From Sphingomonadaceae bacterium (GTDB lineage: Bacteria > Pseudomonadota > Alphaproteobacteria > Sphingomonadales > Sphingomonadaceae), in contig JAKFUU010000005.1 in NCBI GenBank assembly GCA_021732525.1, forward strand, positions 62,001 to 126,000: a stretch of 64,000 bases of DNA. Direction: 5' to 3'. Shown here one piece after another: positions 25,173 to 34,006 of this stretch (its first letter is position 1; every line of letters begins with the position of its first letter). The position numbers and the translations under genes were made by a program. The notes under the pieces were generated by a model, which had not been told where the DNA came from, searched no databases, and worked only from the letters and a program-made list of their open reading frames with translations.

Positions 25173-25827
25173 TACCCGAAAAATCCAGATCCCCTTGTTT
25201 TTTTTCCGCCGCCTTATCGCCGCCATCCGCCGCGGCATCATGCGCTTCAAACAGCGCTGATATCGCGCCGGCGCGGCTATCCCGTTTGGCGTAATCGCGC
25301 GCCGACAATCCCGATATGGTATCGGCTTTATCCGGATTTGCTCCTTTTTTTAGCAATAGCTGAGTCAGTTCCGCGTTGCGCAATTGCACCGCCAGGATCA
25401 GCGCGGTTTCGCCGCTACGATTGGCTTGATTAACATCGGCCTTATATCGCAGCAACCATTCCACCCCCTCGGCAAAATCGAGCGTTGTCGCCAACATCAA
25501 AGGCGTAACTTTATTGCGGTCGGCAATATTGGGATTGGCCCCTTTTTGCAGCAAAAATCCCAACCAAGTCGAATCGCGTCGCCGGGTTACGATATGCAAG
25601 GCACCATCGCCGGTCGCATCATCACGGGTATTAATGATCACTCCGCCAGAACCCGGTTCATCGATAAATTTAGTAGCTTCCGCGCCATCTTCATCTCGGA
25701 CGGCTTTTAGAAAACTATAGCTATCCGAAAATTGCGCGATCGCCGCGGAGGAAGTTAACACCGCCGCTGTGCCAATAATGGCCGTTCTAGCGCCCATGCT
25801 GCGAAATATTTGTAAGAATTTACCCAT
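25165..25827 (-). CDS. exported ankyrin-repeat protein
   Basis: This 220-residue protein has an N-terminal signal segment (about 14-31, ending AIAQ) and three to four ankyrin repeats: GDGALHIVTRRRDSTWLGFLLQKGANPNIAD, VTPLMLATTLDFAEGVEWLLRYKADVNQAN and ETALILAVQLRNAELTQLLLKKGANPDKAD. Such repeats bind other proteins; periplasmic members often pair with catalases or transporters, but no such partner is adjacent. The C-terminus is charged. The end overlaps the convergent transporter gene. Confidence 0.87.
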   Translation of the reverse strand: MGKFLQIFRSMGARTAIIGTAAVLTSSAAIAQFSDSYSFLKAVRDEDGAEATKFIDEPGSGGVIINTRDDATGDGALHIVTRRRDSTWLGFLLQKGANPNIADRNKVTPLMLATTLDFAEGVEWLLRYKADVNQANRSGETALILAVQLRNAELTQLLLKKGANPDKADTISGLSARDYAKRDSRAGAISALFEAHDAAADGGDKAAEKKQGDLDFSGIK

Positions 25828-25908
25828 CGACCGAACCTTGTTTCCCGCAAAATATCGTTGCTGCGAATCTTTGCATCCGCAGGCTTGAAAAGCGGGGTAT
25901 AACAGGCC

Positions 25909-26550
25909 ATGTCTAGCTCCGCTATGAACAAACTAACCCAAAATAAATATGCGGTAATAGTCGCGCTAGGCCTTGTCCTAGCCTCCTGCGGCAGCAGCCC
26001 TGAGCCCTATGAAACCGCGCCGCTATATGGCGCCGATATTGGCGGGGATTTTACGCTGACCGATCAATCGGGTAAATTGAGGCGTTATCGTGAATTTGAT
26101 GGCAAATTTCGGATAATCTATTTCGGCTATACCAATTGCCCGGATATCTGCACGCCCGATATGCAAAATCTAATGGCGGGGTTGAAACTATTTGAAAAAT
26201 CCAATCCCAATTTAGCCGCCAAAATTCAGCCCATTTTCATTACCGTCGATCCGCAGCGCGACACGCCCGAAATTTTGGCGCAGTTCATTCGCGCTTTTCA
26301 CCCCAATCTGATCGGGTTAACCGGCACACCCGCACAAATAGATGCGGCGCGAAAATCCTTTGCCATCTTCGCCAGCCGCGTCGAAGGATCACGGCCGGAT
26401 ACTTATTTGATGAGTCATTCGCAGACGCCTTATTTGATGCTACCCGGCGGAGAACCGCTCGCCTTGATGCCCGTCGACAATCCGGAAACCCAAACGAATG
26501 AGGCCACGCCGCAATTGGTTGCCGCCGAATTGGCCAAATGGGTGCGCTGA
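25909..26550 (+). CDS. SCO1/SenC family lipoprotein
   Basis: This copper chaperone or thioredoxin-like protein for cytochrome oxidase assembly acts in the periplasm. A lipobox (LVLASC, Cys27) anchors it. The copper motif is NCPDIC (C77, C81) with the distal histidine at LMSHSQ (H170), and the ITVDPQRDTPEIL strand is typical. The start may be the ATG 5 codons later. It is followed after one base by the YcgN gene, so SCO/YcgN/YgjP form an operon. Confidence 0.92.
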   Translation: MSSSAMNKLTQNKYAVIVALGLVLASCGSSPEPYETAPLYGADIGGDFTLTDQSGKLRRYREFDGKFRIIYFGYTNCPDICTPDMQNLMAGLKLFEKSNPNLAAKIQPIFITVDPQRDTPEILAQFIRAFHPNLIGLTGTPAQIDAARKSFAIFASRVEGSRPDTYLMSHSQTPYLMLPGGEPLALMPVDNPETQTNEATPQLVAAELAKWVR

Positions 26551-26551
26551 G

Positions 26552-26989
26552 ATGACCGTAAATGCCCGCTTTTGGGAGGCTCCGCTCGAAACGCTCGACC
26601 GGGGACAATGGGAGGCGTTATGCGATGGCTGCGGCAAATGCTGCCTCCACAAGGTTGAAGATGAAGATACCGGCCGGATCTATCCCACCAATGTCGCTTG
26701 CAAATTGCTTGATGTGCAAACCGCGCGGTGCAGCGATTATAAATATCGCCGAATGTATGTGCCCGATTGTATCCGTTTGACACAGGGTAAAATTTCTGAT
26801 TATTTTTGGTTGCCATCCACCTGCGCTTATGTTTTGCGGGACGCAGGAGAAAGCTTGCCCGAATGGCATTATCTTGTCAGTGGAAGCCGGTATACCATTC
26901 ATGAGGCAGGGGCGTCGGTTAAAGGCCGCGCGCTATCGGAAATAGATGCTGGACCGCTTGAAAACCATATTGTCGAACAACCGCTCTAA
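26552..26989 (+). CDS. YcgN family cysteine-cluster protein
   Basis: This 145-residue protein of the UPF0260/YcgN family has its metal-binding cysteines in LCDGCGKCCLHK (about 24-35), TNVACKLLD, ARCSDYKYR and PDCIRLT. The motif is that of the Fe-S or zinc cluster CxxCxxCC group. The ATG at 26552 lies one base after the SCO stop; an earlier reading would overlap SCO. The biochemical role is not established for the family. Its end overlaps the next gene by 44 bases. Confidence 0.9.
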   Translation: MTVNARFWEAPLETLDRGQWEALCDGCGKCCLHKVEDEDTGRIYPTNVACKLLDVQTARCSDYKYRRMYVPDCIRLTQGKISDYFWLPSTCAYVLRDAGESLPEWHYLVSGSRYTIHEAGASVKGRALSEIDAGPLENHIVEQPL

Positions 26990-27701
26990 ATTCGCGCCCT
27001 TCGGCCATGATCCCGAAGTGGAGATTGATGGCAAAAAAATACCGCTCCGAATAATGCGCAACCCCCGCGCCAAGCAACTGTCGATGCGTGTGGATGCGGT
27101 TAAGCGCGAAATTCGTATAACAATCCCGGCACATGCGCCAACCAACGCGGCGCTGGAATTTGTTCGGATTAAGAAGGAATGGATTGGTGCCCGGCTGGAT
27201 ACGGCGCCGGATGCCGCGCCCATCGCGCCGGGATCGACATTGGCCGTGCAGGGCGAGGCGCATCTTGTATGTTGGCACCAGGATTGGCCGCGGCAGGTGA
27301 TGTGCTTGGACGGTGAGCTGCGGCTGGGCGGCCCAGAGCTCATGGTGCGCGCACGTATATTGCGCTGGTTAAAAAGCGAAGCCCGCCGGATATTTACCGA
27401 CGAAATCACTCATTATTGCGGCATTGCCGGCGAACAGCCGCTGCGTTTGCAACTGAATGATCCGCGCAGCCGTTGGGGCAGCTGCTCATCGCGCGGGACA
27501 ATAGCGCTCAGCTGGCGTTTGATCATGGCGCCGTCCTTTGTGCGCCGTTCGGTCATCGCGCATGAGGTTGCGCATATGCGTCATATGAACCACAGCCCAC
27601 AATTTTATGCATGGCTCGACAGCATTTACGAAGGCGACCGCAAAGCCGCCGACCGCTGGCTCAAAATGCATGGCACAGGGTTGCAGACGGTCGGCCGATA
27701 G
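26946..27701 (+). CDS. YgjP-like M48 metallopeptidase (SprT-type)
   Basis: This 251-residue zinc metallopeptidase of the DUF45/YgjP group has HEVAHMRHMNHSPQF (H206, E207, H210, then H216) and the family mark SRWGSCSS (about 175-182). The N-terminal part, RIMRNPRAKQLSMRVD, is also typical. Targets are unknown, though related SprT proteins act on DNA-protein crosslinks. The start overlaps the YcgN gene by 44 bases; I keep it because the conserved region begins near residue 30 and there is no good later start. A family I repeat follows its stop. Confidence 0.88.
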   Translation: MLDRLKTILSNNRSKFAPFGHDPEVEIDGKKIPLRIMRNPRAKQLSMRVDAVKREIRITIPAHAPTNAALEFVRIKKEWIGARLDTAPDAAPIAPGSTLAVQGEAHLVCWHQDWPRQVMCLDGELRLGGPELMVRARILRWLKSEARRIFTDEITHYCGIAGEQPLRLQLNDPRSRWGSCSSRGTIALSWRLIMAPSFVRRSVIAHEVAHMRHMNHSPQFYAWLDSIYEGDRKAADRWLKMHGTGLQTVGR

Positions 27702-27707
27702 CGATAT

Positions 27708-27812
27708 TAGAGCATCGCGCGAAAATATGGGCACCGGTTTTTCGCATAAAGCGATGCGACAACAAACAGATAGAGCGGGCAGTGTGATTCCTATTTCACG
27801 CTGCCTGCTTTA
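27708..27812 (-). repeat. TAGAGC family I double-hairpin repeat, copy C
   Basis: This copy is inverted relative to A, B and D. It fills the whole gap between the convergent YgjP and glycosyltransferase genes. Its left terminus has decayed to TTTA, and the TAA stop of the glycosyltransferase lies within those last bases. On the minus strand it is nearly identical to copy D. Confidence 0.92.
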
Positions 27813-28883
27813 AACCGGCATCAACGCACGCGCCAAGGCATTTTGCAAGGCGGTGATAAATTGATCGGTGCAACGTTCCCAATCAAATTGCGCGCCATAT
27901 TGCGCCGCCGCTTTCGGATCGCAGATCAGTGCTTGTTCGATCGCCTTGCCAAGGTCCGAATGGACCGCGCCGACGGGTGCCTCCAACATATCATCCGCGC
28001 CGCGCCCATTCGCGCCAACAATATCAAGCGGCCCCGGAACCCGGTGACCCGCAACCGGCACGCCGCAGGCCAATGCCTCGATCATCACCAGGCCGAAAGT
28101 ATCGGTCAGACTGGGGAAAACAAACACATCGGCGGCGGCATAAGCGCTGGCCAATTCGGCGCCGGATAGCATACCAGTAAACACCGCGCCGGGATATTTT
28201 TCGGTTAAAGCCTTCAGCGCCGGGCCGCCGCCAACAATGACTTTCGTGCCGGGAACATCCGCATCCAAAAAAGCCTCCAGATTTTTTTCCACCGCAACCC
28301 GGCCCACCGACAGCATAATCGGCCGGGGCAAGTCGGTAAGGCGGGGATGCGGCGTCAATCCGGGGCGAAAGATGTCGGCGTCAATGCCGCGCTGCCAAAG
28401 CCGGGTTTGGGTTATCCCGCGCGAGGCCAATTCCTCCATCAACCGCGGGGTTGCCGCCAACACCGCCCGCGCGGGCGCATGAAAGCGCCGCATCAAGGGC
28501 CAAAAGCGGTCGGGCGACATGCCGGTGCGCACCGCCGCATAATCGGGAAAGCGCGTGTGAAAGGCGCTCGTGAAAGGCACATTATATTTCAAGCACCAGC
28601 GCCGCACGCTCCATCCGATCGGGCCTTCGGTCGCGATATGGACAATATCGGGCTGAAAGGCTTTCAATATTTTGCGCGCGCCAAAACGCGGGGCCATCGC
28701 CAACCGAATTTCGCTATAGCCGGGGCATGGTATGGTCGCAAATTGATTGGGCGTGATCAATTCAACTTCATAACCGCGCGCGGTTAACCGGTTGGTGGTT
28801 TCGGTTAACGTGCGCACAACGCCGTTGACTTGCGGCAACCAGGCATCGGTTGCCAAGGCGATGCGGATGGGCGCCATCGTCAT
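27810..28883 (-). CDS. GT4-type glycosyltransferase
   Basis: This 357-residue transferase has the GT-B fold. The N-terminal glycine-rich region is DAWLPQVNGVVRTLTETTNRL and the acceptor side includes HIATEGPIGW and TSAFHTRFPDY. The donor site is FPSLTDTFGLVMIEALACGVPV near residue 250-275. It resembles the MgtA/PimB-like sugar transferases acting on lipids, but the sugar and acceptor are not visible. Its ATG overlaps the stop of the LpxH-like phosphatase gene by 4 bases, so the two are coupled and probably act on the same envelope lipid. Confidence 0.9.
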   Translation of the reverse strand: MTMAPIRIALATDAWLPQVNGVVRTLTETTNRLTARGYEVELITPNQFATIPCPGYSEIRLAMAPRFGARKILKAFQPDIVHIATEGPIGWSVRRWCLKYNVPFTSAFHTRFPDYAAVRTGMSPDRFWPLMRRFHAPARAVLAATPRLMEELASRGITQTRLWQRGIDADIFRPGLTPHPRLTDLPRPIMLSVGRVAVEKNLEAFLDADVPGTKVIVGGGPALKALTEKYPGAVFTGMLSGAELASAYAAADVFVFPSLTDTFGLVMIEALACGVPVAGHRVPGPLDIVGANGRGADDMLEAPVGAVHSDLGKAIEQALICDPKAAAQYGAQFDWERCTDQFITALQNALARALMPV

Positions 28884-29770
28884 ACGAATGCTTGCTGCGC
28901 AGCGGCGGCGGCTTCCTTCTTACCATAAGCGCGCTGCCACACGACATCGGCCCAATCGATGATCGCCATGGTGCCGTCGCGCGCTTCGGTCAGCGCGGTG
29001 CAGCTTTCCACCCAGTCACCATCATTATAATAAGTGATATTTTCAATCTGGCGAATTTCGGCGGTGTGAATATGGCCGCATACCACGCCGTCAACGCCGC
29101 GCTTTTCGGCGTCATGCGCCACCGCTTCTTCAAATTGATAGACAAATTGCACCGCATTTTTGACCCGCTTTTTCAAATGCGACGAAAGCGACCAATATGG
29201 CAAACCAAACATTCGGCGGATTTTATTCAGCGTCACATTGGCCCGGAGCAGCAAATTATAGGCATGGTCGCCCAAAAAGGCGAGCCATTTGGCATAGAGC
29301 ACCACCCCGTCATAAGCATCGCCATGCGTGACCAGCAATTTTCGGCCATCGGCGGTTTCATGGATCGCCTCCATATGCAGCTCGATCCCGCCAAAGCTGA
29401 AACCCACATAATCGCGGAACATTTCGTCATGGTTGCCGGGGATGTAAACCACGCGCGTGCCCCGGTGCGCCATTTTCAGCAACCGCCGAACCACTTCATT
29501 ATGCGCATCGGGCCAATACCAACCCTTGCGCAGCCGCCAGCCATCGACAATATCGCCAACCAGATATAAAGTTTCGCATTCCACCGATTGCAGAAAATCG
29601 ACGAGCATTTCGGCATTGCAACCTTTAGTGCCCAAATGGATATCGGAAATCCAAATAGTGCGATATTTCTGTTTCGGGCGAAAACTCTTGGGTTCTGGAT
29701 TGAGTAGCCAGCTTGGCGGATGCAAACCGGCAATTGGAGCGGGCAAGGTAGCTGTTATTTTCTTTGACAT
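28880..29770 (-). CDS. LpxH-like UDP-2,3-diacylglucosamine diphosphatase family protein
   Basis: This metallophosphoesterase of 296 residues has the dinuclear-metal motifs ISDIHLGTKG (D43, H45), LVGDIVDGW (D73), PGNHDEMFRD (N113, H114), LVTHGDAYDG and GHIHTAEI. It belongs to the LpxH/YbbF-like branch that carries an inserted helical cap. Whether it is the true lipid A LpxH or a paralogue acting with the neighbouring glycosyltransferase cannot be decided. I use the ATG 29770 with AGGGA upstream; six codons more are open. Confidence 0.88.
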   Translation of the reverse strand: MSKKITATLPAPIAGLHPPSWLLNPEPKSFRPKQKYRTIWISDIHLGTKGCNAEMLVDFLQSVECETLYLVGDIVDGWRLRKGWYWPDAHNEVVRRLLKMAHRGTRVVYIPGNHDEMFRDYVGFSFGGIELHMEAIHETADGRKLLVTHGDAYDGVVLYAKWLAFLGDHAYNLLLRANVTLNKIRRMFGLPYWSLSSHLKKRVKNAVQFVYQFEEAVAHDAEKRGVDGVVCGHIHTAEIRQIENITYYNDGDWVESCTALTEARDGTMAIIDWADVVWQRAYGKKEAAAAAQQAFV

Positions 29771-29887
29771 AAGACATATCCCTGACACGATAATTCAAAG
29801 TGCAGTAGCGCCAAGAGATGAAAGCGTGATGCCGTTTTTCTTACAGTTTCGAGTCAATGATACGATAATCATGTCTCATAAAAGCCA

Positions 29888-29925
29888 AAAGGGTGCGGAT
29901 TGTTTCATCCGCACCCTTTCGGTTT
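29888..29925. terminator. terminator stem downstream of the cyclophilin gene
   Basis: AAAGGGTGCGGAT (29888-29900) pairs with ATCCGCACCCTTT (29907-29919), a 13-bp perfect stem. It is followed by CGGTTTTT on the plus strand and by TTGGCTTTT on the minus strand. It ends the minus-strand cyclophilin transcript before the LpxH-like gene. Confidence 0.85.
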
Positions 29926-29928
29926 TTC

Positions 29929-29964
29929 ATCACTATCGCTCAGCAAATCATTATCGCTCAGCAA
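29929..29964. repeat. tandem 18-bp repeat after the cyclophilin gene
   Basis: ATCACTATCGCTCAGCAA and ATCATTATCGCTCAGCAA follow each other (17 of 18 identical), between the terminator and the cyclophilin stop codon. Confidence 0.8.
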
Positions 29965-29982
29965 CCAGATACAGTTATATAT

Positions 29983-30432
29983 TCAGCCAACCGCTGCTTT
30001 CTTAATCACGCCGGGATTTGCGGGTGGCTCGCCCTTGGGCAGCGCATGGACATGCTCCATCCCGCTTTCCACCACGCCCCAAACGGTATATTGCCGGTCC
30101 AGAAAGCTGGCATCATCAAGGCAGATGAAAAATTGGCTATTGGCGCTATCGTGGCTTGCTGCGCGCGCCATGGAGCAGACGCCTTCTTGATGGCTGTGAT
30201 CGTTAAATTCCTGTTTCAAATCGGGCTTGCTGCTGCCGCCCATGCCGGTGCCGTTGGGGCAGCCGCCTTGCGCCATAAAGCCACCGATTACGCGGTGAAA
30301 TTTAACGCCGTCATAAAAACCTTCCTGCGCCAGCTCGGTAATGCGCGCGACATGGTTTGGCGCCAAATCAGGACGCAGGGTGATGACAACATCGCCGCTA
30401 TCTAGCGACAGGGTGAGTTTTTGATCGGGCAT
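29983..30432 (-). CDS. ppiB: cytoplasmic cyclophilin-type peptidyl-prolyl isomerase
   Basis: This 149-residue isomerase has no signal peptide. The cyclophilin core is clear: PNHVARITELAQEGFYDGVKFHRVIGGFMAQGG (active-site Arg and Phe), SQFFICLDDASFLDRQYTVWGVV and an MARAASHDSANSQFF strand. It lacks the usual W in the cyclosporin site of human cyclophilin A only in part; the family assignment is sure. It stands alone between its terminator and the divergent mgtE gene. Confidence 0.93.
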   Translation of the reverse strand: MPDQKLTLSLDSGDVVITLRPDLAPNHVARITELAQEGFYDGVKFHRVIGGFMAQGGCPNGTGMGGSSKPDLKQEFNDHSHQEGVCSMARAASHDSANSQFFICLDDASFLDRQYTVWGVVESGMEHVHALPKGEPPANPGVIKKAAVG

Positions 30433-30610
30433 GAATGGTCCTTTTCCTTTTTAAAATCTGCGGGAGCCTCTAAGCTATCGATCTACGCTTGAAAAGCCCC
30501 GCACTGCAAAAGGATAGGTGGCAAAGATCAGGCAGGGTTGCAATTTCCCGCTTTCCATTTAGGAGCAAAGCCGTCAACGCCGATAGCCGGACGGAAAAGG
30601 GGATGCGAAA

Positions 30611-32023
30611 ATGACCGATCTTATCCTCGAAACCGATAACACCGAGAAGGAAGCCGCCGGCGACGTGCTGGACGAAGACAACCGGCTTACCCGCGAATTT
30701 GTAAAGCGCGTGTTGCAAGCGGTTAATGACGGGAACAATCATGAGGCTTACCGGTTGGTTGAACCGCTGCATGAAGCCGACATTGCCGATCTTTTTGAGC
30801 TGACAACCGCCGATAATCGCGGCCCGCTCGCCATGGCGCTGGGTGACTTGATGAGCGCCGAAGTGCTCGCCGAAATGAATGATTATGTCCGCGAGGATAT
30901 TGTCGATGCGCTGCCCGCCTCCGCCGTTGCCGCCTTTGCCGAACAGCTTGATACCGACGATGCGGTGGCGATTATCGAGGATATGGAGGAGGATGACCAA
31001 CGCGCCGTCCTTGCCGAACTCGCGCCCGAAGACCGCGCCGTTATCGAAGATGCGCTGTCCTATCCCGAAGAAACCGCCGGCCGGATTATGCAGCGCGACC
31101 TGATCGCGGTGCCGCAGCATATGAATGTGGGGCAGCTGATCGATTATCTACGCGACAATCACAATCTCACCACCGAATTTTGGGAGATTTTCGTCATCAA
31201 TCCGGCGCATCATCCGGTTGGCACTTGCCGGCTAAGCTGGATATTGCGCAGTCCGCGTAAAACACCCGTCAGCGAGATTATGCAAACCGAGCAGACATTG
31301 ATCCCCGCCGATATGGATCAGGAAGAGGTTGCGCTGCGCTTTCAAAAATATGCGTTGATTTCGGCAGCGGTGGTTGATGATGACGGCCGGCTCGCCGGTG
31401 TGATTACGGTGGATGATATTGTCCACATCATTCAGGAAGAGGCCGATGAGGATATCCTGCGGCTCGCCGGCGCGGGCGAAGGCGATATTAATGAGCCTAT
31501 CCGCGAAAGCTATAGCGCGCGCGTTCGCTGGTTAATCGCCAATTTGGGTACCGCGATGATCGCCAGCTTTATCATCGCCGCCTTTGGCGGAGCGATCGAA
31601 ACGATGGTCGCGCTCGCGGTGCTGATGCCGATTGTGGCCAGCATTGGCGGCAATGCAGGCACGCAAACTTTGGCGGTTACGGTGCGCGCGCTCGCCACCA
31701 ATCAATTGACCCAGTCCAACACCCGGCGGTCGATCTGGCGCGAATTGCGGGTCGCTATGCTGATCGGTGCGACCGTGGCGATGGTGGCGGCAACCGGCGC
31801 CGGGTTATTTTATCAAAATTGGATGCTGGCAGCGGTCATTGGCGCGGCTATTTTAATGAATGTCATCATCGCTGGCCTTTCGGGCGTGATCATTCCGGTG
31901 GTGCTCGACCGTTGGGACCAAGACCCGGCCGTATCCAGCTCTATCTTTGTCACGATGATTACCGATTCGATGGGTTTTCTAATCTTCCTCGGCCTTGCGG
32001 TGGCAAGCGGCCTGACAGGGTGA
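30611..32023 (+). CDS. mgtE: MgtE-type magnesium transporter
   Basis: This magnesium channel of 470 residues follows the family plan: an acidic N-domain of helical repeats (about 20-150, for example DALPASAVAAFAEQLDTDDAVAIIEDM), two CBS domains (about 155-275) and five membrane helices (about 300-470). The pore region reads MPIVASIGGNAGTQTLAVTVRA, and the last helices include TMITDSMGFLIFLGLA. Gating is by Mg bound between the N and CBS domains. AAGGGGA precedes the start. I looked for a magnesium riboswitch in the 178-base leader and could not support one. Confidence 0.94.
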   Translation: MTDLILETDNTEKEAAGDVLDEDNRLTREFVKRVLQAVNDGNNHEAYRLVEPLHEADIADLFELTTADNRGPLAMALGDLMSAEVLAEMNDYVREDIVDALPASAVAAFAEQLDTDDAVAIIEDMEEDDQRAVLAELAPEDRAVIEDALSYPEETAGRIMQRDLIAVPQHMNVGQLIDYLRDNHNLTTEFWEIFVINPAHHPVGTCRLSWILRSPRKTPVSEIMQTEQTLIPADMDQEEVALRFQKYALISAAVVDDDGRLAGVITVDDIVHIIQEEADEDILRLAGAGEGDINEPIRESYSARVRWLIANLGTAMIASFIIAAFGGAIETMVALAVLMPIVASIGGNAGTQTLAVTVRALATNQLTQSNTRRSIWRELRVAMLIGATVAMVAATGAGLFYQNWMLAAVIGAAILMNVIIAGLSGVIIPVVLDRWDQDPAVSSSIFVTMITDSMGFLIFLGLAVASGLTG

Positions 32024-32027
32024 TCGG

Positions 32028-32444
32028 ATGCCGCTGCATATCACCAAGATCGCCTACGGCAGCGAAAGCCCCGAAACATTGCAGGCCTGGCTGGAAAGCG
32101 GCGCGCGGGAAAATGGCGGGCCGGGCTATGCATTGATGACGACGCGCTATATGCCCAAACGCGCCAGCGAGATGGCGGGCGGTTCGCTTTACTGGATCCA
32201 TAGCCATACCATCGTCGGACGCAGCCCGATCATCGGCTTTGAGGAAAATGGCAGCGGGCGTTATTCGCTGTTGCTCGAACCGCGCCTCATCCGCGTGCGC
32301 CGCAAGGCCAAACGCGCGCATCAAGGCTGGCGCTATTTAGAAGCGGTAAACGCGCCCGCCGATTTGAAACCCGGCGAAAGCGATGGCCACGACGACATGC
32401 CACCACAATTGCTGGGCGAATTGAGCCGAATGGGTCTCGTCTAA
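32028..32444 (+). CDS. DUF1489 family protein
   Basis: This 138-residue protein starts 4 bases after mgtE, so it shares its transcript. The DUF1489 pattern is visible: LHITKIAYGSESPETLQAWL, TTRYMPKRASEMAGGSLYWI and a central FEENGSGRYSLLLEPRLIRV. The family is almost restricted to alphaproteobacteria, which supports the taxonomic reading. The function is unknown. The PPQLLGELSRMGLV end is conserved in the family as I recall it. Confidence 0.88.
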   Translation: MPLHITKIAYGSESPETLQAWLESGARENGGPGYALMTTRYMPKRASEMAGGSLYWIHSHTIVGRSPIIGFEENGSGRYSLLLEPRLIRVRRKAKRAHQGWRYLEAVNAPADLKPGESDGHDDMPPQLLGELSRMGLV

Positions 32445-32495
32445 AATCAAAATTATGCTAATAATTTACAACAGAATGGGAGCGCAAATCAGATC

Positions 32496-33317
32496 ATGAC
32501 AGGCTTTACCGGCGAAAATACCGCAGATAAGGGAAATAATCCCGCAACAGCAAAAATATTTCCGGGGCTGCTCGCCAGCTTTCTTTGGATATTCCTGTTT
32601 TTTTTCCTGCAAATTGTCTGCTCGGTCATTGCGCTCGTCATCGCCATTTTCACAAGCGGGCCGCTCGAAGAGTTTCTTCAAAACCCGCAAGTTATCGCGC
32701 AAGATATGTCGATCATCGCGCTCCCTATTATTTGGAGCTTGGTGGTCGCTAATGGGATTACCCTGGGTATATTGATGCTATATCTGTCGCGTCACGGGCG
32801 GTTGGATCATATCCATTTCAACAATTGGAGCAAACTGGGATTTGGCGCAACGATGGGCATCGGGATCGCCGTTATCGCCGCCGCGCTGGCCTTTAATTTT
32901 ATCTATTCCACCTATATCATCCCCGGCGTGGAGCTTCAGGCCGATTTGAAATTATTGTTTGATGCCATCCCAAAGACTGCTTTCAACGCCATATTGTTAT
33001 TCGTGATGGTGGCTTTACTTGCGCCCATTTTGGAAGAATTTCTGTTTCGCGGGCTTTTGCAAAATGCGCTGGCCCACCGGATGCCGGTCTATGCGGCTAT
33101 CGTGATATCTGCGGCGATTTTTTCTTTGGCGCATGTCAATTGGTTCGCGCCGCAAGTTGAATTTTACATCTTCCCGCCGATTTTCATATTGGGCGCGGCG
33201 TTCGGATATCTCTACCACCTAACCCAGTCGCTGCGTGTTTGCATTTTGCTGCATCTGCTCAATAACAGCGCGGCGCTGGCGCTGTCCCAATTTGCTGAAA
33301 GCGCGAGCGGAATTTAG
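32496..33317 (+). CDS. CPBP family intramembrane glutamic protease
   Basis: This membrane protein of 273 residues has about seven to eight helices. The Abi/CPBP motifs are EEFLFRGLL (two glutamates, near residue 174), FSLAHVNWF and HLLNNSAALAL, which together form the metal-free or water-activating active site of Rce1-like proteases. Substrates in bacteria are mostly unknown. Its stop TAG is followed by AGC, giving TAGAGCGGGACG, which looks like the left end of a TAGAGC element without the rest. Confidence 0.9.
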   Translation: MTGFTGENTADKGNNPATAKIFPGLLASFLWIFLFFFLQIVCSVIALVIAIFTSGPLEEFLQNPQVIAQDMSIIALPIIWSLVVANGITLGILMLYLSRHGRLDHIHFNNWSKLGFGATMGIGIAVIAAALAFNFIYSTYIIPGVELQADLKLLFDAIPKTAFNAILLFVMVALLAPILEEFLFRGLLQNALAHRMPVYAAIVISAAIFSLAHVNWFAPQVEFYIFPPIFILGAAFGYLYHLTQSLRVCILLHLLNNSAALALSQFAESASGI

Positions 33318-33329
33318 AGCGGGACGCAA

Positions 33330-34001
33330 TCAGGCCGCTGCCCGTTTCGCCAATATTTTTCGGATCACATCGGCGAAGGTTTCCGCCGATTGCGCGCCGG
33401 GGACCATGAATTTCTGATCAAAGATAATCGCGGGCACGCCGGTGATGTTATGGTCGGTCCATTGCCTTTGTTCGGCGCGGACAGCCTGAGTGAGCGCGTC
33501 ATCGGCGATCCACGCGGCGCTGGCGGCCAAGTCCAGCCCTTGCGCCGCGGCAATATCGAGCAAGACCGTCTCATCGCTGATATCGCGGTGATCGTGAAAA
33601 TATGCCTCGAACAAGGCCAGCTTCAGCGCCGTTTGCGCGCGCCAGCCGCGTTCATTTGCGGTGATCGACAGCAGCTTATGCGCCTTAAACGTGTTGTAAA
33701 TCCGCATGCCTTGCGTATAATTAAAGGCAAAGCCGACGCTGTCGCCCACATCCTTTAACCGCTGCCGATTGGCGGCGCCTTGTTGCAGCGTGCTGCCATA
33801 TTTGCGCGCAATATGCTCGGCGGTATTTTCGCCTTCAGGCGGCATGTTTGGATTAAGCTCAAAGGGATGCCACCAGATTTCGGCCGCGATATCGCCCGCA
33901 ATCTGCGTCAGCGCCTTTTCCACCTGTTTATAGCCGACAATGCACCAGGGGCAGACGACATCGGAGACAATATCGATCCGCAGCGGCAAAGCATCCGTCA
34001 T
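33330..34001 (-). CDS. DsbA-fold oxidoreductase (FrnE-like)
   Basis: This 223-residue cytoplasmic protein of the DsbA superfamily has CPWC (C17-C20) in DIVSDVVCPWCIVGYKQVEKAL. The WHPFELNPNMPPEGE segment and the cis-proline region TGVPAIIFDQKF are as in FrnE/2-hydroxychromene-2-carboxylate isomerase-like proteins. No signal peptide is seen. An AAGGGTG site inside the end of nudC serves the ATG at 34001. It is last in the mutY/hydrolase/nudC operon. Confidence 0.9.
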   Translation of the reverse strand: MTDALPLRIDIVSDVVCPWCIVGYKQVEKALTQIAGDIAAEIWWHPFELNPNMPPEGENTAEHIARKYGSTLQQGAANRQRLKDVGDSVGFAFNYTQGMRIYNTFKAHKLLSITANERGWRAQTALKLALFEAYFHDHRDISDETVLLDIAAAQGLDLAASAAWIADDALTQAVRAEQRQWTDHNITGVPAIIFDQKFMVPGAQSAETFADVIRKILAKRAAA

Positions 34002-34006
34002 CACCC

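Noticed and set aside
30433-30610. Possible magnesium riboswitch in front of mgtE
   Set aside because: Some pairing is possible (GCCGTC with GACGG), but I see no M-box or other known consensus and cannot support it.
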